A stretch of 64,000 nt of DNA from Megaleporinus macrocephalus (Eukaryota; Chordata; Actinopteri; Characiformes; Anostomidae). Under the pieces are notes generated by a model. It was not told the DNA's origin. It did not search any database and saw nothing but the letters and a program-made list of their open reading frames with translations. This document shows positions 1-10,930 of this stretch, in pieces. A program made the translations under genes and the position numbers. Each line of letters begins with the position of its first letter. Position 1 is the first letter of the stretch. Location: assembly GCA_021613375.1 (NCBI GenBank), contig CM038726.1:12904253-12968252 (forward strand), in the 5' to 3' direction.

Positions 1-145
1 TCCAAAGGTGCCGTTTAGTGGCCATGTTCAAATATGTAAATAAACAAAGAACCACACTGATTTGTTCAGACGAAAACTGTTCGTGTGGGCCATATATAAA
101 TATACAGCCTACTCTAATTCAATGTTTATTTTTCGTTGTATTCAG

Positions 146-222
146 ATAACACAGCTGAAAATCGACCACAATCCCTTTGCAAAGGGCTTTCGCGATACTG
201 GGAATGGAAGGCGAGAGAAAAG
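146..222 (+). CDS. tbx3: tbx3 exon encoding the end of the T-box
   Basis: The acceptor is ttcag before 146 and the donor ag|gtgagg follows 222. The exon has 25 codons plus 2 bases. It encodes [16 protein letters not shown] followed by DTGNGRREK, the C-terminal 3-10 helix of the T-box, which inserts into the minor groove. The usual Tbx2/Tbx3 sequence has IDNN here; this copy reads IDHN (codon CAC). A (TA)n array starts 33 bases after the donor. Confidence 0.97.
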
Positions 223-254
223 GTGAGGAAAAAAGATTTAATTATTTATTTTTC

Positions 255-334
<80 letters not shown>

Positions 335-1256
335 AATACCGTTAATATTGTATTAGTGTATTATTGAAATAAAATCTGGAACAAAAGTTTTTTTCAAACT
401 AGCTTACAAAAGTACATTATTACGTTTCAGTATATATTCGCGTTGTTTTTACACGAAGATTAACAGCTTCAAATAATGCTCATTATATGTGCATATGCAT
501 GTGTGTATGTTATGTCACTGCACGCTGTGAAAAGAACTGCACGTGACGCTAAAAGGATGATAAAAGCGGTGTGTATTTAAACATGCGTATCGCGTTTGGG
601 TTGCAGGAAACAGTTGGCTTTGCAATCCATACGATCGTACGAAGAGCAGCAGAAGAAGGAGAACGGCACATCCGACGACTCCTCGGGAGAGCAGGCCTCC
701 TTCAAGTGCTTTCGCCAGGCCTCGTCCCCCGCCGTGTCCACTGTGGGCCAGCCCAACTTAAAAGGTAACCTGCAACTTAATGTGCAGCCACCGAGCCCAC
801 CCTGATCCTTATCCAAACAACATACCGCTACAGAGTGTGTTACCTGTTACTTGCTCGGCTAAGGATATGCCAAATGACTCCTAATATAGTATTGGTGTGA
901 GGTGTAGAGCATTTGTGTGTGTATACTAAATGTGTTTTCTTAATTTAAACAGCATAAACGAAAAAGCAAAGAGAGGGTTTGTAATTGTTAACGCTGGGCA
1001 GCTGTAATGCCAAACTGTAAAAGTGAAGATAGGGCAAAAGTGAATATTGAAAAATTAATTTACGTTTCTTTCACCTGATTGTCTAGAACATTTTATATAT
1101 TCTAGTATTTACAGATCGTGTTATCGTTCTGTAAATTGTTTATTGTAATATGCATATCATAATTTGTAATATACGTGTTACATAACATAAATAACATATA
1201 CATAATATATATAATATAACATTAAAATAAATTCTATAATCGTATTAATCGACAGC

Positions 1257-1349
<93 letters not shown>

Positions 1350-3532
1350 TTTTAATACTATTTAATGATGCTGTTGATTAATAAGTTAATAGAACAAAAC
1401 AAGCTAAGACATTAGATGTAACCACGTTACAAGATCTAATGTCCATGCTCTCATCCACTTCTTGTTTCCTTCTCCCACAACTTGGCCACAGATTTCTGCG
1501 ACAGCGACGAGGACAGCGATGAGGACGACAAAGACGGGCACGTGAAGGAAGGGCCGGACTCCAGCAAGATCTCCACCACCACCGCCGACGACGCCAAGGA
1601 GCACGAGGCCGCGCTCAGCAAAGGCCATCTGTTTGGTGACAGCGACTCGGCGGCGCGCCTACGGACTGAGAAAAGCAGGGCCGACTCGCGTCAGAGCCCC
1701 GTCACGGTCATCTCCAGCACCACGCGCTCGGCGGAAGACCTCAAAAGTCCGGCACGTGAGCAGAGTAAAGCGGACGAGCCGCGGCCTATGAGCAAGGACA
1801 ACTACATGCCGCTGACTGTGCAGACGGACGGCGGCGCGCACTTAAACCAGGGCCCCTTGCACAATTTCGGATTCCCGCCGGGCCTGGCCGGCCAGCAGTT
1901 CTTCAACCACCTGGGCGGCGCCCACCCCTTCCTCCTGCATCCCGGCCAGTTCAACATGGGAGGCGCCTTTTCCAACATGGCCGCAGGGATGGGGCCATTA
2001 CTGGCGGCCGTGTCCTCCGGAGGGGTCAGCACCATGGACACGGCCAGCATGGCGTCACCGTCGCAAAGTCTGACGGCAGGCCCGGGACTACCTTTCCATT
2101 TGCAGCAACACGTCTTAGCGTCGCAGGTAAATGAGTCTTTCGTCTTCTTTGCTCGAGACGTTTTGTTATTCATCCACGTGCAAGCTATTTAGTGCATGGA
2201 CACAACTGGCATATAGGAGGTTGTCGTTACAGAACTCACGGTGTGACTATAGTCTTGAGGGTGTTTTAAATGTCACGTTTTGCTAGATCGTAAATCATTA
2301 AGAACCATAGGACAACAAAACAGATGCATATTCAGAGCACTGCCTATTTTTAGCTTGTGTTTATTTGGCTTTAATAATGATTGGACAGTTGTCAAAGTTT
2401 TTGCTCGTTGTGCTCCACAGTATCTTGAACTGAGGGAATGGAAGCGCTTTCTAAGCAAATTATTTGCTCACAACTGTGGCCATATTTTTGAAAGGAAAAT
2501 GTAACAAATGCTTGTGAAATTGGCAAGGAAGGTTCTGGCTTCTCAGACACAAAAGTGCTGATGTTTTAAGTACATGCATTTAAAAGCGATTGCCTTGACA
2601 GTAATCAAAGCAGTAATGAAGACACTAATGCATTAAAGAGGCCTATTGTTTATTTTAGCAGACTATGACTGTGTCGCAACATGGAGCTTTGCTCAACAGT
2701 ATTGTATTTATATAAGTTTCTATACTAAGTACTATGTTGTGCTTCACTCCAGTTAAAATTCAAAACACCTCAGTAGTGCACCCAAAGCCATATATACACA
2801 CTGCAGTCCTGTAGGATATCCTGCGAAAAGTCATATTGGCCCAATTTTACATCTGTTTATACAAATTAGTCAGGGCATGTTTGTTGTCTACAGTTTGTTT
2901 CGTAGCTGCACCCTGAAGCTAATACGACTAGTTAGCTAAATTAGCCTCGCAGCTAACCTAAAGAAGTCAACTTCATGTTTTGCCTGATATCCTGCCTTTA
3001 AGCTGATGTGCACTTGTTTGGATGTTTGGTGTGCACATACCTTTCTGAACTGTTGCGCTAAAGATCTCTCCCAACATCATCTTCCCCCATTCAGGGCTTG
3101 GCAATGTCACCCTTCGGAGGCCTCTTCCCCTACCCCTACACGTACATGGCAGCCGCGGCGGCCGCCTCCTCCGCAGCCTCGTCCTCGGTTCACCGCCACC
3201 CGTTCCTTAACGCCGTGCGCCCGCGCCTCCGGTACAGCCCGTACTCCCTGTCCGGAGTGCCGGACAGCACGCTGCTCACCACCGCCGTGCCGCCAGTGGG
3301 TGGCGGCGCCATTGACCTGAAGGCGGACGGCATGGCCTCGAGCCCCGCGTCAGCCACGCTGGACTCCACCTCGGAGATGACCAGCCGCTCGTCCACCATG
3401 TCCTCAGGCTCCGTGTCGCTGTCGCCCAAAACGGCGCACGAGAAGGACTCGAGCAGCGAGCTGCAGAGCATCCAGCGCCTAGTCAGTGGACTCGAATCGA
3501 AGCAGGAGAGAGCGCGGAGCGTGTCTCCGTGA
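146..3532 (+). CDS. tbx3: tbx3 T-box transcription factor, 3' part (four coding exons; 5' exons lie before the window)
   Basis: Joining 146-222, 607-764, 1492-2126 and 3095-3532 gives an uninterrupted 435-residue C-terminal part; every junction is GT-AG with matching phase. It starts with the last T-box exon ([16 protein letters not shown]) and continues with the Tbx3 signatures [12 protein letters not shown], an acidic run, [33 protein letters not shown] and the end [14 protein letters not shown]. The block from ENGTSD to NLKD matches Tbx3 and is absent from Tbx2, which settles the paralogue. Known role: sequence-specific repressor binding T-sites; it acts in cardiac conduction tissue, limb/fin margins, retina and other organs. 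The C-terminal repression domain is the [23 protein letters not shown] part, split across the last two exons. The next gene downstream is tbx5 in the same orientation, the conserved vertebrate order. The 'a' ohnolog is likely but unproven. Confidence 0.96.
223..606 (+). other. tbx3: tbx3 intron with (TA)n array
   Basis: This 384-bp AT-rich intron lies between the last T-box exon and the next exon. A pure (TA)n run fills 256-331. No other feature is seen. Confidence 0.9.
256..331. repeat. (TA)n microsatellite
   Basis: A pure TA dinucleotide run 33 bases after the tbx3 donor. Confidence 0.97.
607..764 (+). CDS. tbx3: tbx3 exon after the T-box
   Basis: The acceptor is ttgcag|g and the donor aaag|gtaacc. 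The exon completes an Arg codon and adds 52 codons plus 1 base. It contains [20 protein letters not shown] and then [20 protein letters not shown], the Tbx3-type linker directly behind the DNA-binding domain, beginning with basic residues that continue the GRREKRK stretch of the previous exon. Confidence 0.96.
765..1491 (+). other. tbx3: tbx3 intron with second (TA)n array
   Basis: This 727-bp intron is AT-rich and carries a (TA)n run at 1261-1348, about 140 bases before the acceptor. No ORF or other element is seen. Confidence 0.9.
1261..1348. repeat. (TA)n microsatellite
   Basis: A pure TA dinucleotide run of 88 bp in a tbx3 intron. Confidence 0.97.
1492..2126 (+). CDS. tbx3: tbx3 large penultimate coding exon
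   Basis: The acceptor is ccacag|at and the donor tcgcag|gtaaat. The 635 bases begin by completing an Asp codon and then give 211 codons. The product has an acidic stretch ([14 protein letters not shown]), a Ser/Thr-rich disordered part, PLTVQTDGG, a Gly/Phe-rich region ([21 protein letters not shown]) and [13 protein letters not shown], the start of the repression domain. The frame stays open about 20 codons past the donor into the intron, but the splice site and the Tbx3 alignment set the end at 2126. The exon is clearly GC-richer than the flanking introns. Confidence 0.96.
2127..3094 (+). other. tbx3: last tbx3 intron
   Basis: This 968-bp intron has no repeat that I recognise. Its short open frames (for example 2280-2504) show no family signature and overlap a frame on the other strand, so I treat it as non-coding. 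Confidence 0.85.
3095..3532 (+). CDS. tbx3: tbx3 last coding exon with stop codon
   Basis: The acceptor is cattcag|ggc; 145 codons are followed by TGA at 3530-3532. The exon encodes [18 protein letters not shown], a polyalanine/serine run, [20 protein letters not shown], a Ser-rich region and the conserved end [14 protein letters not shown] followed by the terminal RSVSP. A 7-bp stem with a 5-nt loop (3527-3545) spans the stop codon. Confidence 0.97.
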   Translation, partial: GLAMSPFGGLFPYPYTYMAAAAAASSAASSSVHRHPFLNAVRPRLRYSPYSLSGVPDSTLLTTAVPPVGGGAIDLKADGMASSPASATLDSTSEMTSRSSTMSSGSVSLSPKTAHEKDSSSELQSIQRLVSGLESKQERARSVSP

Positions 3533-4408
3533 GGTCAGCTCACGGCTTGCCCTAGCGTGACCACCGCGGACACCGCATACGGATTGTGTACGACGACGCC
3601 CTTCTAGCGAAAGCGGGTTTACAATATGGACCTACATCGGAAAAGCAAACAGAAAAGTTAGATTTTCAAATGCACTTTGGTAATACACAAGACAAACCCA
3701 TTTAGTATGTATGTCTCCCGTTTTTGTTGTTAAATTAAAACTATGAGCCCCCTCCACCCACCCAATCTACACACACCTCATTTGAATAGACTACCATAGA
3801 AGTATTGAAAATGAACAGCTTGGCTGAGGATGTCAAATGGAATAAGCTGCTGCTGTCCTACGTTTCATGTCAAGTTTTGTTGGGGTGACAATGGATTCCT
3901 TTAATATACACTCTACATTATGTCTTAGTTTATTGGATATCTCTTTATCTCATAAAGACTGCTGTGTTTGAAACGTTTAGTTTTTGGGAGCCTGACGTTC
4001 CTGCAGGCGGTTTGCATGTCATAAGACCACGTCACACCTGCCGGTTTACTGTTAATTTTTATTTTTTTTTGTATTCTTTCTATTTTATGTTACTTGGATT
4101 GGACTACCAAATACAAACCAACTACACAGAAAGTGAGGCCGTGCTTTAACATTATATAACGGGTTTAATTCCACTTCATGGTAGGAATCATTGATAACAG
4201 TCTTGAGAAAACGTTTCTAGCCAAGTTGTAAAAAGTCTAAAAGTTGCCCCCAATCAGAGAGTCAGTCAGTAAACACACTGGCTGCATCGGTTCAACCTAT
4301 TCATACTGTAGGCTACCACGGTACAAGAACTGCATCACTGAATCCAGCATCGAGATTAATCGGGAAAAGGGAATCTAAACACGACGGACATGGTTCTAAT
4401 GACTATAA

Positions 4409-4480
4409 TGTAAATAGTGACATATACTGTAGCTACAAAATATTTATGTAATTATTTCATATGGATATTGCGTGTAAATA
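4409..4480 (+). promoter_or_regulatory. pair of Pumilio response elements in tbx3 3'UTR
   Basis: TGTAAATA occurs exactly at 4409-4416 and 4473-4480; the PUF consensus is UGUANAUA. A third copy, TGTATATA, lies at 5483-5490 and would belong to the mRNA only if a distal poly(A) site is used. PUF proteins bound to such sites usually repress or destabilise mRNA. The motif match is direct; function is inferred. Confidence 0.45.
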
Positions 4481-4749
4481 TAATGGAGTTTGTTTCTTCT
4501 TGGGGAGCTGTCCTTAATTTATTGTTGATATACCTGTGTAAAAAATAGTTTGTGAGGTATTAGCCTTGTTTATGACATTTTCTCATTTACGTCCCTCTGA
4601 CTATGGATTGTAATGTACCCCCCCTCCCCCCCAACCCCACCCCATCCCAAAAAAAGTATACCCGCACTGCTAGGTTTCCTAGCGGACACAATCATGTGCC
4701 ATGGTTCCTTTTACTGTTGTCTGTGTTTTAAGTGCTTCTGTTCAAACGA

Positions 4750-4755
4750 ATTAAA
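4750..4755 (+). terminator. candidate poly(A) signal ATTAAA of tbx3
   Basis: ATTAAA lies about 1.2 kb after the stop codon with a T-rich element downstream. It is the best-placed of several AT-rich hexamers, but AATAAA at 5214 and 5391 could serve instead. Confidence 0.45.
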
Positions 4756-4775
4756 GGCGACAGCACATTGCACCC

Positions 4776-7557
4776 GTGGCGTCGAGCTGATCATGATCTT
4801 CTTTCTTTCTTTCTTTCTTTCTTTCTTTAAACGCTGCTGAACATTTCAAAACGCTTTCCTTGGTCGTTTTAAAAGACGCTTCCAAATCTTTATCTTTTCT
4901 TAATTAACTGTTATATTTTTTATACTCTATTTTTTTTTTCTTCTAATTTTAGTAACCCCATGAAAACACTTGCAAATGTCTAGAGTTAACAAGAAAGCAA
5001 CAACCCTAAATATCCAGGAGTGCTGCAGAAGAGCATGGCTGCGTTCTATCCTTTTTTAGCTTTCTTTTTTTCACTGCTACCTATGAGTTCATTTAGATCT
5101 AGAAATTGGTAGTTACGTTCTAGACGTCTGGTCACCTCATTGGTTTTCTGTGGCTTGTCCTATCTGAGAGTGTCTCTTTTAGTCTCACGACATCACCTCT
5201 AAACAAAAAAAAAAATAAAACAAACAAATAAACGAGCCAGGAGAGAAGGGGTTGGGAGGGAAAGCATCTCACGGCTCGACCTGTCATAAGTGGAAATCTT
5301 TAGTGGACATTAAGCTGCACTGAGTCAGTGACCGCGATTTCCAAGGGCCAGCGCACACAATGTTTATGTCGACTGATATGAACCTGAAAGAATAAAAAAA
5401 AATAACAACAATAATAAAAACGTGATTGCCAACTCTGGGACGCGCCTGGAGTCCGAGGTTTATCAGGCCCTGTATCTTTATTTGTATATAGTGCGGTTAA
5501 TAAGTAACGACGGTGGCGCTAGGGAATAGCAGTGAACGCAAGGCGAACTATCCGAATTGCTCCTTCTATTGCTCACCTGGCGCCTTCGATATCTTACCTG
5601 ATTTTATTACATGGCAGGCGACGGTGCGTCTGCAATAATGTCGGAAGAGAGTTTTCCTGCTGATGTCAGCTGCTTATCGCCACCCAGCGGTCACAGGGCA
5701 AAGTACACGCCAACGAGCAAAGAGATTACTCCCGCGGGCTTGTGATACGGTGAGCTGAGGTGGGCTCTAGCTATATTTGCTCAGCTCCAGTCAGCTAAGC
5801 AGACTTTTTGGGCGGATTTCTATTTTTCTAGTTGGTATTCAAATAATAATAGATCTCCACAAGAGGTGTGTATTACTGAGGAAACGATTTTACCCGTCAA
5901 CTTTTATTTAATAAAAAAATTAATAATACATTTTGTTTTTGTTTCATGTTACCTCCGTTTGAGCGTGGTTACTCAAAGTAAACAAACAATAACAAAAAAA
6001 CTTATTTTTTTGATTAGGGTAACACTTGAGTATGAATACAGGCTACAGGCTTGTTCTGCCTCATCTACTAGTCAAACAGAACGGATTAAATGTCTACAAG
6101 TAAAACCCTGCAAGTTAAAAATAAGTATTTAAATACGCTATATGGTATGATAGTAAATGGAGAATTTCGAGGATTTAGGTCAGTGGATGGGATGTAAACA
6201 AAGTACTTGAAATTGATTTGGTGCGAAAAAAGTAGAGAGTTCGTTTTTACACTCGTGGTAATAGATTTTATGAACCAGGGGTTGCCATGTCTGCAACCCA
6301 AATATAAAAATTTTATTTACTATTCAAAACCACTGGTGAGTTTTCATATGTAATGCTGATGTTAGGACAATAGCAGCAATTCCGATGAAAAAAAATCTGT
6401 TCTATCCTATCATGTACCCCTCCACAATAAATATATTGAAAAATGGCTTAAAATATGGTAACATTTGTTTTTATTTAATCACAATGTAATACACATTGAA
6501 TTTTATTTCTACCAGTAAAACATCCTCCGTGATTGGACTTGAGTTAATTAGAAATTTGCGTTCCAGATTCAAAACAAATAAGCAAAACAACATTTTGTTC
6601 ATCATGAAACCCCAGTACACGAATCTTGTCGCAAATAAATGTGTCAATTTCGGAAACAATCTTGAACTTGATCCCTATTATTCAATTTCAGTAATTCCTG
6701 GAGAAATGAAGCCTCGCATACGGTAAAAAAAAACAACAACTAGCTAACACAGATTCACACAATAGAACTAACAGAAAATGAGAAATGTGGGCCGTTTGGA
6801 TTTTCATCAGTCTAATTTTCTATGCTGAAAAAATATACGCTACAGATTAAATGCAGTTTCGAATAAATGAAACGTCACGCATGTGCACTGCCAGAATATG
6901 ACTAGAAGCAAAATTATGACCTTATGATGAAATCATTGTTAAAAAAAAATAAATAAACGAGGATAAAATCATCAGACAGATTAGCAGATTTGTTACTGTG
7001 CTACGTATGTAGATCGATCATATCTGCTATCATATCCGCAGATCATAATGTGCGAGCACTTTATGATACTGTAATAGCTTTCCCAAAGTCATTCGGTGTG
7101 ATGCATCCCTTACAGGCTGTACTGAGGTCAAAGATTCATTGAAAGCAGCCAAAGATCCGCTGGATCCACTGATAGGCTTCCTACGCGTGACGACCATTTT
7201 CACACCATAAATTTTCAATAGGCTCGCTCTTCACCTTTAGGCTAATTCTTCAGTGGTTACTGCTTCAGATGACGTGCCTCTCTCACCTCTGAGTCAGAAG
7301 AGGAACTTGGTTTGCACAAGCATCGCTGTACTGAGAGTCCTGTTATGTCTTTATATTCGCCTTTATTTGTTTATGGAAATGTTGATTACAAGAACTAGCG
7401 CTGGACGCCGTTTGAAGAGGAAATCTGAAGAAAGAACTCAGTGACACGAACGTATTGTGTGTGTATGTGTATGTGTGTATTGAGAAAGGGAGATAAACAC
7501 ATACACACACGCACGCGCATTTTTTTCTTTGAATTAAAGGGGGAATAAACCACTACC
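4776..7557. other. tbx3 downstream intergenic DNA
   Basis: No gene is seen. 5430-5720 is GC-richer than its surroundings and could be a distal 3'UTR or a conserved element. 6960-7240 has balanced composition with TCF/LEF-like TCAAAGATT and Cdx/Hox-like TTTATGA sites and may be a regulatory element. The rest is AT-rich sequence with no recognised repeat. Confidence 0.5.
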
Positions 7558-8150
7558 AGCCTAAACCTAACCGTAATCGTATTTGAACCCTTACTCTAGC
7601 CTAAACCTTAACCGTACCTTGATCTTAATCAGAACAAGTACTAGCTTAACTTTAACCATACTCTGATCTTAACCCTAACGTTAATCCTTAAATTAACCAG
7701 AATTAGTACTACCTTAACCCTAACCGTACATTGATCCTAATCAGAACTAGTACTAGCTTAACTTTAACCATACTCAGATCTTAACCCCACTGTTATCCTT
7801 AAGTTAACCAGAACTAGTACTACCTTAACCCTAACCTTACCTTGATCAGAACTAGTACTAGCTTAACTTTAACTTTACTCTGATCTTAACCCTAACGTTA
7901 TCCTTAAGTTAACCAGAACTAGTACTACCTTAACCCTAACCTTAACCCTATTCGTACCTTCACAGTGTGGAGCCCACAAGCACGAAATGTCATACACAGA
8001 CAATCTTGTCTTCCATCTATTTCCCGGAGATTTACCCAAACCTTAACTGGAAATACTACTATCCTAACCCTAACCTTAACCTTACCTTTACCCTTAACCT
8101 TGCCCCAACCCTAACCCTAACCTTAACCTTCATTCAACACCTTAAAATCT
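7558..8150. repeat. degenerate telomere-like minisatellite with ~112-bp higher-order unit
   Basis: The tract is built from CCTAACC/CTTAACC-type hexamers and heptamers. Three long units can be aligned by eye: 7619-7730, 7731-7841 and 7842-about 7958. Each starts TTGATC, contains AGTACTAGCTTAACTTTAAC and later CCAGAA(C/T)TAGTACTACC, and ends in CCTAACC. A diverged partial unit precedes them (7558-7618). A second, simpler CCCTAA-like run follows at about 8060-8130 after about 100 bp of other sequence. It resembles interstitial telomeric sequence but is not pure TTAGGG. Confidence 0.8.
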
Positions 8151-8332
8151 AATTTTAAAATCTAAACAACACCTTAAAATTTACGAAATGGCCCTACAAC
8201 ATGAGTATATGAACAGGTGTTGGTTCCCACAGTGTGGCATAAACACAGCCCCCCCTCCCACCTCCCAATACAAACGTCACCCCGACAAAACAAAAACACT
8301 GCATTGTTGAGAACTGTTTGCGTGTGCTTTGC

Positions 8333-8346
8333 GCGCCATCTAGTGG
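8333..8346 (-). promoter_or_regulatory. CTCF-like motif, minus orientation
   Basis: Read on the minus strand the site is CCACTAGATGGCGC, a full match to the vertebrate CTCF core CCASYAGRKGGCRS. The motif is direct; occupancy is inferred. It faces away from the plus-oriented site at 12107. Confidence 0.5.
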
Positions 8347-8388
8347 TGCCTTGAAGAACAGCTCCTAGATTTCCCGCATTGCGTAGAT

Positions 8389-8515
8389 CAGTGGTCGCCA
8401 AACCTAGTCCAAAAGTACCTCCTGCGCATTACAGTGTTTCTCTGATCCTGAAACATCTGATTTAAAAATCAAATCTGCAGGACAAGGGACATTCCAGGAC
8501 TGGAAAATCAGCTTA
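8389..8515. mobile_element. hAT-type MITE fragment
   Basis: The sequence begins CAGTGGTCGCCAAACC and later has GCAGGACAAGGGACATTCC, the layout of common short non-autonomous hAT-like repeats in fish (CAGTGGTT...AAACC termini with a GCAGGAC interior). The far terminus is not clear. Confidence 0.4.
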
Positions 8516-8555
8516 GAAAGATCACCTGCTAAACGAGCCTATGTTGTGTTTTGAA

Positions 8556-8680
8556 GCTGGTCAACCCAGCATGACCATGCTGGATGACCAGCTAAACGAG
8601 GACCGGTATTATACCAGCATAGACCATCTTAAAAGAAGCATGAAATGCATACTGGTCCATGCTGTTTTTCAGCAGGGCTG
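8556..8680. repeat. short palindromic fish repeat (GCTGGTCA / CATGCTGG type)
   Basis: 8556-8592 is a near-perfect inverted repeat (GCTGGTCAACCCAGCATG against CATGCTGGATGACCAGC). The unit continues through ACCAGCATAGACC to CTGTTTTTCAGCAGGG near 8680. The family with CAGCAGGG ends and CATGCTGG interior is a dispersed MITE in fish; the assignment is from memory of that pattern. Confidence 0.5.
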
Positions 8681-10729
8681 TAGAACACTAGTCAATAGTT
8701 CTTGTTTTTTGGTCAGAAACGAAGCTCCCTGAATGTCTGGGTTACGTGTATACACAAGTAGGCCTGCGCCAGGCTACACTACAAACTCAAAACTGTGGTT
8801 ACTGTTCCTCATGCCTTGTATCTTCCTGTAATGGCTCACTCCTGGAGCCCAGCTAAATATGACTCATCTCCATATCTTTCATCACCAAAACCAACCCAAA
8901 CCAAGCATGTGATGGTGACACCACCGCCCCTGCTTACAGCAAAAACAACAAATGCTCCAACGAGTTAGCTCTCTTCCCATCAGCACAAATTACAGCTCTA
9001 GAGTTCTTGTGAACTATTCAGAATTAGCAAGCTCAAAATCTGGCAGCTGAAAGAAACTGTTAGTTTGGATAGAAGGTTGTTAACTAGGTTTAGTTTAGAC
9101 ATGTGACAGCTTGTAGTTAACACCTTGGGCCTTTGGGCAAACATTCATCTGGTTCTGTAGAAGTACACCCTGATACACCATAGGTGCTCTGCTGCTGCAT
9201 CAAATCAGCACTCAGTTATAACAAGTATCTTCCAAGCTATTTTGAAGCATTTCTATTGGTCCATTCCTCATGAATTTTTCACATATTTTAATGGCAGCTT
9301 CTGTGTTGAAATGATGCAGAAAAAATTACAATTGACAAAATAGAGAAAATATGAAGAAAATATATATAATATATATTTTATTTGCCATCCAAAATTATCA
9401 ATGAACATTTATTTAGTTACAAATCTGACTTTATTTTGGGACTACTTTGCAATACAACACTGTACATGTACCGTTCAACTTTAATGAGATTAAAAATATG
9501 TTTTAGGCCAATATATCTCAAAGGAAGAAGCTTTAAATTCTCCACATGCACGGTTCGTACCACCTGGTGAATCACACCATTCTGAATGATCTTGTTTATG
9601 TCTGAACTGTTTAATTACGTAGAAGATTTGAATCAATTCCATCAGGTGGCTTACTACTTTTTAGGTTCTAAGAAATTTCTGCACTGACAGTTTTATATGC
9701 ATTGAAAACATTCACTAAACCACTTACCATCCCTACCTCCCTCATAAAAAATATTTCCTTACAAAGAAGTTAACAGAGGCTGGGCACACACACACACACA
9801 AGCCAGCCCTAAAACCTCCTAAATGTCCATTTCAAACCAAATAAGAACATACATTTCAAATGTATAGTTATGTTAGGTAATATTATTTAAAAAGGAGGGT
9901 GTCATTATGCATCATTTGGATTTCAGCAACACTGAAAGTCAGGGCTTGTTCAAGTGCTATAAGTAGTTGCTTAGGGCTTCTGAAAAATCAGGGCCCCCCA
10001 AGTATTTAAATTTTAAATGTCAGTCAATTTCATTAGCACATATTTGAATTAGCTTTTTTTAAACATAGATTCACATTCTAGTGAGCTTGGACACTATATT
10101 TAGTTAGTCAGCCAAAATCAAGAAAAGCAGATAGGAAAGTTTCATTCAAGTATTTGTAAGATTACAAACTACACAGATTGATTTTTTTTTCAGATTAAAA
10201 CTATTTAATATTAATATTATTTTCTGTTCTTGCATTCAAAATAATATGACAGTTTGTCAATGTGTTTTGGATGAATTTTGAAATATTGTCAAAATCAGCA
10301 TCACTGTCCAAATCCAGCCACTTCACAATACAATATTTTACAAGTATAGCAAGAACATTGTTTCAGACAGATTCTAGTGCAGTCTTCTTTTTTCACATTC
10401 CATTATATAACTTATAATTGGATTGTAAAAATTGTAATGGCTTCTCAAAACCCATAGTGCTACACACAACAGCAGAACCTTACACAGGAAAACACATGCA
10501 GAATATACAATAAATAAATCCAGTAAACACATATAACTTTAACCAGAGAGAACAACAAATATACACTATATAAGTGCATCAAAGCTGCATATAAGTGGAG
10601 GAACTAGTGCACATATTGTCAACTATAAATTGTACTGGAGTTTCAAAGCAACATTCAAATAATAAAGAATTTAAAGTGCAGGTGTGCAGTGACAATAAAT
10701 GGATGTATGGTGGATACTGGATTAGTCAG
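8681..10729. other. intergenic DNA without recognised genes
   Basis: This is AT-rich unique-looking sequence with short runs such as CA repeats near 9786. Open frames are under 75 codons and show no family signature. I see no clear transposon ends. Confidence 0.5.
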
Positions 10730-10930
10730 AGTGAGCTTTGGACATCAATGTATTCAGAAATCTGACTGCATCAGGAATAGACCCCTGTTGTCAAGTCTGG
10801 ATGTGGTTGTGGAGGAAACGATGCTTGGGTTCCTTTGAGACATGGGTGTGAAGAATCTTTGAAAGGGGTTGGAGCGGTCATGGATAATGATAGTGGCCTT
10901 GTGGATGTAGCACTTGTGGTAGGTGCCAAC
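10730..10930. repeat. dispersed repeat fragment, possibly LINE-derived
   Basis: The stretch contains TCAGAAATCTGACTGC, GTCTGGATGTGGTTGTGG and TGGATAATGATAGTGGCCTT in an order I recognise from a widely dispersed, probably retroelement-derived fish repeat. It has no intact ORF. The family name cannot be settled without a repeat library. Confidence 0.35.

Larger units (their letters stand above)
3533..4775 (+). other. tbx3: tbx3 3'UTR (approximate end)
   Basis: The sequence follows the tbx3 stop codon. The best poly(A) signal is ATTAAA at 4750-4755, followed within 20-30 bases by GCACATTGCA and then a T-rich downstream stretch (TTTC repeat, about 4798-4829). Alternative AATAAA signals lie at 5214 and 5391, so a longer form to about 5.4 kb is possible. 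Two UGUAAAUA Pumilio-type motifs lie at 4409-4416 and 4473-4480, in an AT-rich stretch (4400-4600) that looks constrained. Confidence 0.6.

Noticed and set aside
55..336. Frames encoding Ile-Tyr repeats here and at 49, 50 and 61 kb
   Set aside because: They are (TA)n microsatellites read as codons.
1482..2192. A 236-codon single-exon gene on the plus strand
   Set aside because: It is the tbx3 exon 1492-2126 read past the splice donor and before the acceptor.
7558..8150. CRISPR-like array
   Set aside because: Units are adjacent tandem repeats without unique spacers, and the genome is eukaryotic.
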